Source of the DNA: Phycisphaeraceae bacterium
GTDB taxonomy: Bacteria > Planctomycetota > Phycisphaerae > Phycisphaerales > Phycisphaeraceae
Reading direction: 5' to 3'
Assembly (NCBI GenBank): GCA_028280965.1
Contig: JANQKT010000021.1
Location: 1 to 64,000 of the forward strand
DNA: 64,000 nucleotides
Positions 17,523 to 25,189 of this stretch are shown one piece after another. The position numbers and the translations under genes are program-made. Under the pieces are notes generated by a model. The model was not told where the DNA came from. It saw nothing but the letters and a program-made list of their open reading frames with translations, and ran no database searches. Position 1 is the stretch's first letter; each line of letters starts with the position of its first letter.

Positions 17523-18005
17523 CTAGCGCTTCGCGGCGTCGCCATACCGCTCGGTGATCCGCTGCTCGAGCGCCCGCCGGATCATCTCCGCGGTCTGGCG
17601 GTAGACCTCCAGCGGTGCGCCGATGGGGTCGATGATGTCACCCTCGGGGTCCAGCCGCTGCGTCTTCGCCGAGGCGTTAGGGCTGAGCATCAGCACGGCC
17701 TGGCGGTGGCCCTCGGTCATCGTGTAGACCGCATCCGCGTCCTGGATCAGGTCCTCGGTCAGCGCGCTGGATTGGTGATCGGCGATGTCGATGCCGATCT
17801 GCTGCATCGCCTCGACCGCCTCGGCACTCGCCGGGCTGCCCCCGCCGGACATCACCCCCGCCGAGCGCACGCGCACGCCCGCGGCCTCCAGCTGATCGAT
17901 CGGCACGCGCTTGAGCTCGGCGAGCATCCGCTTGGCGACACCCTCTGCCATCGGGCTGCGGCAGGTGTTGCCGGTACACACCAACAAGAGCGAGTACTCG
18001 ATCAT
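17523..18005 (-). CDS. Low-molecular-weight protein-tyrosine phosphatase
   Basis: The 160-residue product has the P-loop CTGNTCRS (Cys10-X5-Arg16-Ser17) near the N-terminus and the general-acid Asp in IDPIGAP near the C-terminus, with SAGV between. This is the LMW-PTP/arsenate reductase-like family, which removes phosphate from tyrosine in proteins such as exopolysaccharide kinases. The start at 18005 is supported by a TACACT exactly six bases upstream; no Shine-Dalgarno is present, and an open frame extending further upstream looks unrelated. Confidence 0.88.
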   Translation of the reverse strand: MIEYSLLLVCTGNTCRSPMAEGVAKRMLAELKRVPIDQLEAAGVRVRSAGVMSGGGSPASAEAVEAMQQIGIDIADHQSSALTEDLIQDADAVYTMTEGHRQAVLMLSPNASAKTQRLDPEGDIIDPIGAPLEVYRQTAEMIRRALEQRITERYGDAAKR

Positions 18006-18011
18006 GCGGAC

Positions 18012-18017
18012 AGTGTA
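18012..18017 (-). promoter_or_regulatory. -10-like element, predicted leaderless start
   Basis: TACACT on the reverse strand lies six bases before the phosphatase ATG at 18005. Confidence 0.5.
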
Positions 18018-18040
18018 GGACGCAAAGCGGGTTAGTGCTG

Positions 18041-18493
18041 TTAACGGCCGAACTTCCCGTCGGTGCGCTTCCATTCCACGCCCTTACGGACCGCGAAGAA
18101 GCGGGTGTGCTCGCGCAGGTCCCGGGTCAAGCCGGCGGTGTAGACAAACTCGACCAGCAGGCCGTCGTCGCCTGTCTCCTTGACCACTGCCTCCATCTTG
18201 TCCTGCCCCGAGCCCCGCCAGGCGAAGACCAGCACGGCCTGCTTGTCCCAGTCCACGTTCTTGTTCAGCACCTTGAGCTGGTCATCGCTGAAGTAAGCCT
18301 TGGCATCCTCAGAAGATTTCAGCTCAAGCGGCTTGTCGCGTGTCGCGTCATCAAACACGTTCTGCTTCGCGGACAGGCTCAGCGCTTCCACCGCAGGGAC
18401 CGTGCCGGGCTCGTCTTCGACGCCGTAGGTGGTCCCAGTCACTGCCAGCAAACCGAGCAGCATGACGGCCAATAGGCTGTTCGTCTTGAGCAT
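18041..18493 (-). CDS. Exported protein of unknown function
   Basis: The 150-residue product has a signal peptide (NSLLAVMLLGLLAVTGTTYG) and a mature domain with DWDKQAVLVFAWRGSGQDK and GLLVEFVYTAGLTRDLREHTRFFAVRKGVEWKR, which looks like a small beta-rich domain. It faintly recalls PrcB-like domains, but the match is too weak to name. AAGGAG lies about 7 bases before the ATG, so the gene is convincing. It is on the same strand as the phosphatase gene, 36 bases away. Confidence 0.65.
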   Translation of the reverse strand: MLKTNSLLAVMLLGLLAVTGTTYGVEDEPGTVPAVEALSLSAKQNVFDDATRDKPLELKSSEDAKAYFSDDQLKVLNKNVDWDKQAVLVFAWRGSGQDKMEAVVKETGDDGLLVEFVYTAGLTRDLREHTRFFAVRKGVEWKRTDGKFGR

Positions 18494-18623
18494 TGTGCCA
18501 TCTCCTTGATTTCAACGAGTTTTGATTGCAGCCCCATTGCGAGACCGGGGAACTCGTTGGACGCCCGCCGTGCCCGTGGGTTCCAAGATCCAGGCACTTA
18601 TTGGGATAGACGTCGGACTTTCA

Positions 18624-19112
18624 TCAGTCCGTCTTCGGCTCGACCTGAGTCACGCATGCACGCAGGTACGCGTCGAGATAGCGGTCGCAAAACAGCTCCA
18701 GGCCCTTCTCGGTCAGCTCGGTGTCCGTGCCCCAGACCCCGACGCGCAGGTGCGTGAAGTCCGGATCGATCATGATCGTGACCCGCGGCTCGCCCCCGGA
18801 AGCACCTTCGGGACCTCCCTGGTCGTCGTCTTCATCATCCGACTGGTTCGCGTTGATCGCCGCCAGCGCATTGACGCCCGGCCCGCCCAGGCAGATCGTC
18901 GGCCGACGCTGCAAATCCTGATGGTTGAGGTACCACAAATCCGTGCAGACCAGCGGCGTCAGCGGCACGCCCAGCTGCTCGGCGTGCATGTCGCGCCAGT
19001 GCTCGATCCGCGTCCGCAGCCCGTACGCCAGCGGCCGGTCGCGCTCCTCCGCCCGCAGGTGCGAGCCGACCACGATCAGCACGGCGTTGCATTCGTCGAC
19101 ATCCGGGCCCAT
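18624..19112 (-). CDS. Hypothetical protein
   Basis: The 162-residue soluble protein has no recognised domain. Visible features are AVLIVVGSHLRAEERDRPLAYGLRTRIEHW, TPLVCTDLWYLN with CLGGPGVNALAAIN, a low-complexity acidic/Gly stretch (SDDEDDDQGGPEGASGGE) and a C-terminal DPDFTHLRVGVWGTDTELTEKGLELF. A TAGCAT lies exactly six bases before the ATG, the same leaderless-type pattern as its neighbours, which supports this start and expression. Confidence 0.6.
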   Translation of the reverse strand: MGPDVDECNAVLIVVGSHLRAEERDRPLAYGLRTRIEHWRDMHAEQLGVPLTPLVCTDLWYLNHQDLQRRPTICLGGPGVNALAAINANQSDDEDDDQGGPEGASGGEPRVTIMIDPDFTHLRVGVWGTDTELTEKGLELFCDRYLDAYLRACVTQVEPKTD

Positions 19113-19118
19113 ATCCGT

Positions 19119-19124
19119 ATGCTA
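19119..19124 (-). promoter_or_regulatory. -10-like element, predicted leaderless start
   Basis: TAGCAT on the reverse strand lies six bases before the ATG at 19112. Confidence 0.4.
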
Positions 19125-19130
19125 GCAGGC

Positions 19131-19203
19131 GGTGGGACAGGCATCCTGCCTTTCATTTGTTCTCCACCAGATCAGATATGACAGGGCTGGAAGCCCGTCC
19201 TAC
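19131..19203. repeat. Palindromic repeat of the GACAGGC family
   Basis: The ends GGTGGGACAGG and CCGTCCTACC are imperfect inverted repeats, each with an internal small hairpin (AGGCA-tcc-TGCCT and GGGCT-gga-AGCCC). It lies immediately upstream of the ribosome-binding site of the next gene. Confidence 0.5.
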
Positions 19204-19216
19204 CGGAGCCCGCCAA

Positions 19217-19576
19217 ATGCATCCCGCACTCAAAGTCCTCATCACCGCGGTCCTGATCGTCATTGTCACCGAGGTCTCCAAACGCACCGGCTACCTCGGC
19301 GGCCTGATTGCGTCGCTGCCGCTGGTGTCCTACTTGTCGATCATCTGGCTGTACGCCGAAAACGACAACAAGCAGGAGGCGGTGCAGATCGTCTCGCAGC
19401 ACGCCACCAGCGTGCTGTGGTTCGTGCTGCCGACGCTGCCGTTCTTCCTGGTCCTGCCGTGGCTACTCAAGCACCTGCCCTTCGCCGGGGCGATGGTGAT
19501 CAGCACGGCGTTTATGTTCGGATGCTACGCGGGGACGATGTGGGCGCTGGGGAAGTTTGGGATCGAGGTGATTTGA
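19217..19576 (+). CDS. DUF3147-type small membrane protein
   Basis: The 119-residue product has four hydrophobic helices: VLITAVLIVIVTEVSK, GGLIASLPLVSYLSIIWLY, SVLWFVLPTLPFFLVLPWLL and GAMVISTAFMFGCYAGTMWALG. The RTGYLGGLIASLPLVS motif with Y-AEND- after helix 2 is typical of DUF3147 proteins, whose function is unknown. GGAG sits nine bases before the ATG at 19217; the repeat at 19131-19203 ends just before this site. Confidence 0.75.
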   Translation: MHPALKVLITAVLIVIVTEVSKRTGYLGGLIASLPLVSYLSIIWLYAENDNKQEAVQIVSQHATSVLWFVLPTLPFFLVLPWLLKHLPFAGAMVISTAFMFGCYAGTMWALGKFGIEVI

Positions 19577-19595
19577 TATTGAACCGCCAGCAATC

Positions 19596-20546
19596 TCATC
19601 CCATCACCACCGCCAGCATGCCCTTTTGGGCGTGCAAACGGTTGTGTGCCTGCTGGAAGACACGGGACTGCGGGCCGTCCATCACCGCGTCGGTGATCTC
19701 GACGCCGCGGTAGGCGGGCAGGCAGTGCAGCACGATCGCGTGGTCGGGGGCCTCGGCCATGAGCTTCTCGTTGACCTGGAAGTCCTTGAACGTCTTCAGG
19801 CGCTTGGATTTCTCTTCCTCCTGGCCCATCGAGACAAACGTGTCGGCATAAACGGCGTCGGCGTACCGCACCGCCTGGAACGGGTCGTGGCACATCGTGA
19901 AGTCCATGCCCGGGCACGCGGCCATCACCCGGTCCGCGAAGGCCTGCTCCAGCGCGTAGTCCGGCGGGCTGGCCAGCGTAAACGCCGCGCCGAGCTTGCC
20001 GCAGATCATCGCGAGGGATCGGGCCACGTTGTTGCCGTCGCCGACGAACACGACGTGCTTGCCGTTGAGGCCCCGCCCGAACGCGTCCATGATCGTCATC
20101 GCGTCGGCGAGCGCCTGCGCCGGGTGCGAGATATCGCTGAGCATGTTGATGACCGGGACTGTCGCGTGCTCAGCCATCTCCCTGAGGTGCTCGTGGTTGT
20201 AGACCCGCGCGGCGATCCCGTGAACCATGCCGTTTAGCACGCGCGTGAAGTCTGCGACGGACTCGCGCTTGCCCAGGCCGACTTCGTTTTGCCCGAGCAC
20301 GATCGCGTGGCCGCCGAGCTCGTACATCCCCTGCTCAAAGCTGACACGCGTGCGCAGCGAGGGTTTTTCAAAGAACATGCCCAGTGTCTTGCCCTTGAGG
20401 ATCGGATCATTGATGACGCCCTGCTCACGCTGTCCGCGCAGCTTGTAGGCGAAATCAAATATCCGGTCGAGCTGATCGCGCGAGCAATCCTTAATGGTGA
20501 GGAAGTGCGTCACGGGTTCGGATTTCGTGGCGGTGTGGTTGGACAT
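19596..20546 (-). CDS. argF: Ornithine carbamoyltransferase
   Basis: The 316-residue product has EKPSLRTRVSFEQGMYELGG (carbamoyl-phosphate loop), NMLSDISHPAQALADAMTI, VFVGDGNNVARS and HCLPAYRGVEITDAVMDGPQS, all hallmarks of OTCase, which makes citrulline from ornithine and carbamoyl phosphate. ATG 20546 has GAGG nine bases upstream. It follows argB on the same strand, 62 bases away, with a terminator-like hairpin in the gap, so it may form an arginine-biosynthesis unit with internal attenuation. Confidence 0.94.
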   Translation of the reverse strand: MSNHTATKSEPVTHFLTIKDCSRDQLDRIFDFAYKLRGQREQGVINDPILKGKTLGMFFEKPSLRTRVSFEQGMYELGGHAIVLGQNEVGLGKRESVADFTRVLNGMVHGIAARVYNHEHLREMAEHATVPVINMLSDISHPAQALADAMTIMDAFGRGLNGKHVVFVGDGNNVARSLAMICGKLGAAFTLASPPDYALEQAFADRVMAACPGMDFTMCHDPFQAVRYADAVYADTFVSMGQEEEKSKRLKTFKDFQVNEKLMAEAPDHAIVLHCLPAYRGVEITDAVMDGPQSRVFQQAHNRLHAQKGMLAVVMG

Positions 20547-20576
20547 GGTGATCCGCCTCAATGAATAACAAACGGC

Positions 20577-20594
20577 CCCGCCCAGTCGGGCGGG
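20577..20594 (-). terminator. Terminator- or attenuator-like hairpin between argB and argF
   Basis: On the reverse strand CCCGCCC-gact-GGGCGGG is followed by GGCCGTTTGTTATT, a moderately T-rich stretch. It ends about 15 bases before the argF ribosome-binding site, so it could end argB transcripts or attenuate argF. Confidence 0.45.
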
Positions 20595-20608
20595 TGCTGA
20601 GGAACGAA

Positions 20609-21481
20609 TTACAAAACGATTTCGGTGCCGACGCCTGCGTCGGTGTAGACCTCCAGCAGCAACGCGTGCGGGATGCGGCCGTCGATGATGTGTGCCTTGG
20701 TCACGCCGCCCTCGAGTGCGATCAGAGAGGCCTCGACCTTCGGCAGCATGCCGGCGCTGATCACGCCACTACCGATCAACGCCTCGATCTCGCCACGGCT
20801 CAGGTGCCGCGCCAGGTCGTTCACATCGTCGGACTTGCGGATGCCGTGCGTATCCGAGACGAGCACGAGCTTCTCGGCCTGGGTCGCGGCGGCGACGTGG
20901 CCAGCGACCGAGTCGGCGTTGATGTTCAGCTTGCCCCCCGCCGGGTCGCGTGCGATCGGCGCGATGACCGGGATGATGCCCGCCTCGGTGACCGCGTGCA
21001 GGAGCTCGGCGTTGACGCCCGTGACCTCACCGACCGAGCCGATGTCGATCCGCCGGCCGGCTTCGCCTTCGAGGAACAGCCGCTTGCCGAACACGACGCA
21101 ACTCGACAGCGAGTGCAGGCCCATGCCACGGTAGCCGTCGTCGGCGATGGTCTTGAGCATGCCCGCGTTGATGTCGTTGACCAGCACGTGCTCGGCGATC
21201 GCGAGCGTGCGTTCGTCGGTGTACCGCCGGCCCTGCACGAACTGGGCCTCGAGACCGGCCTGCTCCATCGCGGCGGTGATGCCCTTGCCCCCGCCGTGCA
21301 CGACGATCGGGCGCATGCCGACGGCATGCATGAAGCAGACGTCGTGCAAAAGATTCGTGAGCGCCGCGGGGTCGTCCATGATCGACCCGCCGACCTTGAC
21401 GACGACCTGCTTGCCGTCGAACCGGCGGATGTAAGCCTGGGCTTCGACGAGGGCGGCGGCTTTGTTGATCGCTTCCTGCAC
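20609..21481 (-). CDS. argB: N-acetylglutamate kinase
   Basis: The 290-residue product has VVKVGGSIMDDP (phosphate loop), MRPIVVHGGGKGITAAMEQAG, GRRYTDERTLAIAEHVL, LNINADSVAGHVAAATQAEKLVLVSDTHGI and GGVTKAHIIDGRIPHALLLEVYTDAGVGTEI. It phosphorylates N-acetylglutamate, the second step of arginine synthesis. The GTG start at 21481 gives the expected N-terminus (QEAINKAAALVEAQAYIRRFDGK); the frame stays open for another 109 codons upstream, but that part shows no homology and is rejected. Confidence 0.93.
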   Translation of the reverse strand: MQEAINKAAALVEAQAYIRRFDGKQVVVKVGGSIMDDPAALTNLLHDVCFMHAVGMRPIVVHGGGKGITAAMEQAGLEAQFVQGRRYTDERTLAIAEHVLVNDINAGMLKTIADDGYRGMGLHSLSSCVVFGKRLFLEGEAGRRIDIGSVGEVTGVNAELLHAVTEAGIIPVIAPIARDPAGGKLNINADSVAGHVAAATQAEKLVLVSDTHGIRKSDDVNDLARHLSRGEIEALIGSGVISAGMLPKVEASLIALEGGVTKAHIIDGRIPHALLLEVYTDAGVGTEIVL

Positions 21482-21602
21482 GGCGGTTCCGGGTGGCTTG
21501 GGTTCGCTAGGGGGAATCCCTAAGTGTACCAAAACCACGTGCAGACGCGGCCGGGCAAGCTGCGCGGCATCGATAATTTGGGGGAATGGTGTGTCGCCGG
21601 AC

Positions 21603-23231
21603 TCAGGTATTGCCCGACTGACCCGCCTCATCCTGCTCGGCGACGGGCTTCGGCTCGAGGCTCTCGGGCAGCACCTCGCCGGGCTGGGGGTTGCGCAGCA
21701 GCACGCGTGCCCCGATCTCCAGACCGGATTTGATCTGCACGAGCGTCTCGCTCGCCCCACCCATCTCAATGAATTGCCGGCGGACCTTGCCCCTCTCGGC
21801 CTCGACATAAACGAAGTGCTCGCCGCCCTCGGTGTGGACGGCCTGCACCGGCACGGCCAGGGTCTCGGGGATCCTACGGATGTAGATCTCCCCGCTGCAG
21901 TTCATGCCCGGGCGGATGTCGTCGCCGAGGTTCGGCGGCATCTCCGCCAGGACCTGGTACTGCCGCAGGTGCGGGTTGCCGTTGTTGTTCTGCACAGCGC
22001 TGTTTTTCTTGTCGATGATCGTGGCGTTGAAGACCTCGTCCGGCCGGGCGTTGACCTTGATGCTGACCGGCTGTTGCTCTTGGATCTCATTGATACGCGA
22101 TTCGTGGACGTAGAGGTTGGCGATCATCTGCTTGGTGTTGGTCACGACCATGACCCGCGAGCCGCCGCGCAGCCCGGCACCCGGCCGGATCGTGCGCCAC
22201 CTCTCCCAGCCGTAGCCGATCGTCGAGGCGTAGAGCACCATCCCATCACGCGGCGAGTGAACCGTCAGGTTGCCGACCATCCGTTCCAAGTCGGCCAGGC
22301 GTGTCTGCCGCTGGGCCAGCTCGTTCTGCTGGCTCTCGATCTGCGCTTCCATCAGCTTGATGCGGTTCTCGTTCTTGCGGATCGTCCGGTCCAGTTCGTC
22401 TTCGGCCTGGGTGATGTCGCTGAGCATCTCCTTCTCGGATTTCACCTTCTCGTAGCTGTTGTAGACCTCGATCGCGAGCTTGGCGGTCTCCAGTGCGTCC
22501 TCGGCCTCGATCAGCGCGATCTCGTCTTCCTCCAACTCCGTGCGGCTGATAAAGTCCTTCTCGAACAGTTCCTTGCTAAACCCCAGCTCCCGTGTCGCCT
22601 GCTCGAGCTCCCGCTTAGCCTTCTCCAGCGCGAGATCCAGCTCACGGACGCGCTGGGGGTGCGTGCCCTTGAGCCACTGCTGGTGCGAGAGCTTGGCCAA
22701 CTCAAGGGTCAGGCGGGCCTGGTCCTCGGCGCTCGCCGCGGTGTCCTTCTCGATCTCGAGGTTGCGGCGGGCCTCTTCGGCCTCGGCTTCGGCCTCGCGG
22801 ACACGTGACTGCCACTCGTCGCGGTCCGATACCAGGCCCGGCGCGGTGAGGGTGTACAGCCATTCGCCTTCCTTGACCCAGCTGCCCTCTTCAACAATCG
22901 ACTCGATCGTCTCGTCGTCGGGGTGGTCGATCAGGTTGATGATGTCGACCTGGTCTTTGGCGACCAGATCACCTTCGGCGACGACGGTGACGGGGATCAC
23001 TTCCTTGCGGACGACCGCCCACTGCGGCGCTTCGCCGGGCGCGGCGGCCGAGCCGTTGGGCCCACGATCGAGGTTGAGCGCCCACCACCCCAGGCCAACA
23101 ACGGGCGTCAGCAGGCACAGCACAATCACCACGACGACGACCGGGCGCGCGCCACCCACCTCGCTCCGGCGGGCGGTTACAACGGGAGCGGGCTGGTGTC
23201 GGGTCTGCATGGGCATCACATCACTCTGCAT
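21603..23231 (-). CDS. HlyD-type periplasmic adaptor (membrane fusion) protein
   Basis: The 542-residue product has one N-terminal membrane helix (PVVVVVIVLCLLTPVVGLGWWAL), a lipoyl/barrel-sandwich half (VVAEGDLVAKDQVDIIN...EEGSWVKEGEWLYTL), a long alpha-helical hairpin rich in Glu, Lys and Arg (about 120-320) and the second half-motif (LTVHSPRDGMVLYAS), then a beta-barrel part (PVQAVHTEGGEHFVYV). It should link an inner-membrane transporter to a TolC channel. The TolC gene is immediately upstream, 27 bases away, but no RND or MacB-type pump is in the window. Confidence 0.85.
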   Translation of the reverse strand: MQSDVMPMQTRHQPAPVVTARRSEVGGARPVVVVVIVLCLLTPVVGLGWWALNLDRGPNGSAAAPGEAPQWAVVRKEVIPVTVVAEGDLVAKDQVDIINLIDHPDDETIESIVEEGSWVKEGEWLYTLTAPGLVSDRDEWQSRVREAEAEAEEARRNLEIEKDTAASAEDQARLTLELAKLSHQQWLKGTHPQRVRELDLALEKAKRELEQATRELGFSKELFEKDFISRTELEEDEIALIEAEDALETAKLAIEVYNSYEKVKSEKEMLSDITQAEDELDRTIRKNENRIKLMEAQIESQQNELAQRQTRLADLERMVGNLTVHSPRDGMVLYASTIGYGWERWRTIRPGAGLRGGSRVMVVTNTKQMIANLYVHESRINEIQEQQPVSIKVNARPDEVFNATIIDKKNSAVQNNNGNPHLRQYQVLAEMPPNLGDDIRPGMNCSGEIYIRRIPETLAVPVQAVHTEGGEHFVYVEAERGKVRRQFIEMGGASETLVQIKSGLEIGARVLLRNPQPGEVLPESLEPKPVAEQDEAGQSGNT

Positions 23232-23258
23232 CGGACAAACGCACGAGTCACAACAGTA

Positions 23259-25031
23259 TTACGCCCCGGGCACCGGCGCTTCCGGTCTAGGCTCCGCCGG
23301 CACCAGCGTGCCGGGCGCGAGCCAACGGCCATCACCATCAACCCGCATCTGCCCGGTCTGGAGCAGGTAGTCCAGCACGCTGGTCTGCAGGTCCGTCTGG
23401 GCCTGGTCCCGGCGGTTACGGGCGTCGAGCAGGTCTTCCTCGGCCTCGATGATCCGCCGGGGCTGAACGTCGCCGCGTCGGCGCAGAATCTTGATGTTCT
23501 CCAGCCGCTTCTCGGCGAGGGTTACGTTCTGGGCCTGAAGCTCAAGCGTCAGTGTCGCACGCTCGATCTCCCGGCTCGCGTCACGGATGTCCAGCGCGAC
23601 ACGGTCCCGCTCGACACGGTATGTGCGTTCGGCCCGTTCGAGGCTGATCAGCGCGCTGCGGTATTGGGCCAGCTCGGTCTTACGGTCCAAGGGCGGGCTG
23701 TACTCCACGCCGACGCGGTAGTCGCTATCGCTAAGCTCGAAATCGGCACCACCGACCTCGCGGTTCGAGTCCGTACGCAGGCTCGCCGAGGCGTTCAGGC
23801 CCAGGTCTCCACGCAGCTGGTTCTTGGCGACCAGCACCCCGCGCTCGGCGTCTTCGACCTCGTCCTTGGTCGTCTGCAGGTCAAGCCGCGCGGACTGGCC
23901 GATCGCGATCGACTCAACGGTATCCAGCGCCGGGCTCGGCACGCGGATCTCCACCGGCACGATCGTCAGCGGCTGCTCGACGGGCATCCCGATCCGCAGC
24001 TTGAGTGCATCCAACGACGAGCCGTAACTATCAACAACGTCGGCGAGGTCCGACCGCCCGAACAAAACCTGCGCCTCGGCGTCGTCGGCTTCGAAACCGG
24101 GGATCTGCCCGGCCTTGTGTTTATCGCGCTGCTCCTCGGCCAGGCGCATCAGGCCGTCGATCTGCTGCTGCTGATTCGTAATACTCTGCTGCTGTCGGAG
24201 CAGGCCGAAATATGTATTTGATATATCAACGAAAAACTCCCGGCGGAAGCGCTCGAACTCGCGGGCGGCATAAACAAGATCGCGTTCTGCCTGGATCAGA
24301 TCTTCGCGCGCGACCTGACCGGAACCCCGTAAAAGCGGCAGATCGATCGACGCGTTGATACTCGCGTCCTGTGCGTCGTCGGCGGCCGTGGTCGTGCTGG
24401 CCCGCTGGAGCAAATTGGTGTAGTTGACCAGGGCCGAGACGGAGATGTCCCCGCCGTAGGGCAGGCGCTGGGTGAGCGTAAAGTCGTTGACGATGTCCAG
24501 TGCGGTGTCGAAGTCGCCGGACTCGGGCGTTCCGGAGACGTCGGCCGACAGCGTGTTGAAGAATCTCGGTCCCCATGCGTGGCGTTCGATGATCAACGAG
24601 AGCGTAGCGAGGAACAGCGCTTCTTTCTCTGAGCGGTACTCGGGCGCGTGCTCGATGGAATAGGCCAGCAACGCGGGCAGGTCGAACTCGACCGGCTCCA
24701 GCTCGAACGAGAGCGACGTGTCATCGTCGGCGGAGTCCGTCTCATCGGCCGGGCGAGCCGGCAGGTCCGCGGCCGCCGGGTTAAAGGTCGCAGGGTTCTC
24801 GGCGTAGCGGCCGATGGAGCTGCCAGACAACGCCGGCAGCCCGGCCTGCGCGTCGCTGACGCCCTGGTGACCCAGTGTCAGCCGCTGGCGCTCGGCGATC
24901 ATGTTCGACACCTCGCGGTCCAGGTCGGTGACCGAGCCGTAGCACCCGCCGAGCAGCACGGCCGACAGCGTCATAGCAACCAGGCCGGGCAGCCGCCGCG
25001 CACTACCACCAGTTTTGTATCGGGTCATCAT
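23259..25031 (-). CDS. TolC-family outer-membrane efflux lipoprotein
   Basis: The 590-residue product has a lipobox (MTLSAVLLGGC) and two homologous coiled-coil halves as in TolC: RSEKEALFLATLSLIIERHAWGPRFFNTLSADV ... LIQAERDLVYAAREFERFRREFFVDISNTYFGLLRQQQSITNQQQQID and a second half ending LEIVTLTL-like ... LEDIKILRRRGDVQPRRIIEAEEDLLDARNRRDQAQTD. It would form the outer-membrane channel with the HlyD protein encoded downstream. It is larger than typical TolC, mainly in the N-terminal part. Confidence 0.83.
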   Translation of the reverse strand: MMTRYKTGGSARRLPGLVAMTLSAVLLGGCYGSVTDLDREVSNMIAERQRLTLGHQGVSDAQAGLPALSGSSIGRYAENPATFNPAAADLPARPADETDSADDDTSLSFELEPVEFDLPALLAYSIEHAPEYRSEKEALFLATLSLIIERHAWGPRFFNTLSADVSGTPESGDFDTALDIVNDFTLTQRLPYGGDISVSALVNYTNLLQRASTTTAADDAQDASINASIDLPLLRGSGQVAREDLIQAERDLVYAAREFERFRREFFVDISNTYFGLLRQQQSITNQQQQIDGLMRLAEEQRDKHKAGQIPGFEADDAEAQVLFGRSDLADVVDSYGSSLDALKLRIGMPVEQPLTIVPVEIRVPSPALDTVESIAIGQSARLDLQTTKDEVEDAERGVLVAKNQLRGDLGLNASASLRTDSNREVGGADFELSDSDYRVGVEYSPPLDRKTELAQYRSALISLERAERTYRVERDRVALDIRDASREIERATLTLELQAQNVTLAEKRLENIKILRRRGDVQPRRIIEAEEDLLDARNRRDQAQTDLQTSVLDYLLQTGQMRVDGDGRWLAPGTLVPAEPRPEAPVPGA

Positions 25032-25189
25032 CGATTCTGGCCGGTCCGGGTCGAGAGCGAGATCCCTGTAATTCTATGCACATGATAGCCGATCGGTTTG
25101 ACTTATTAATACGCACGCCTACTGTTTAGGTTCTGACGTATCGGCCGGTTTTGGGTTACAGGCCTGGTTACAGACGCGGAGCCCCACGC

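Noticed and set aside
21482-21808. N-terminal extension of argB
   Set aside because: The upstream in-frame codons overlap the end of the HlyD gene region and lack homology; the GTG at 21481 gives a normal ArgB.
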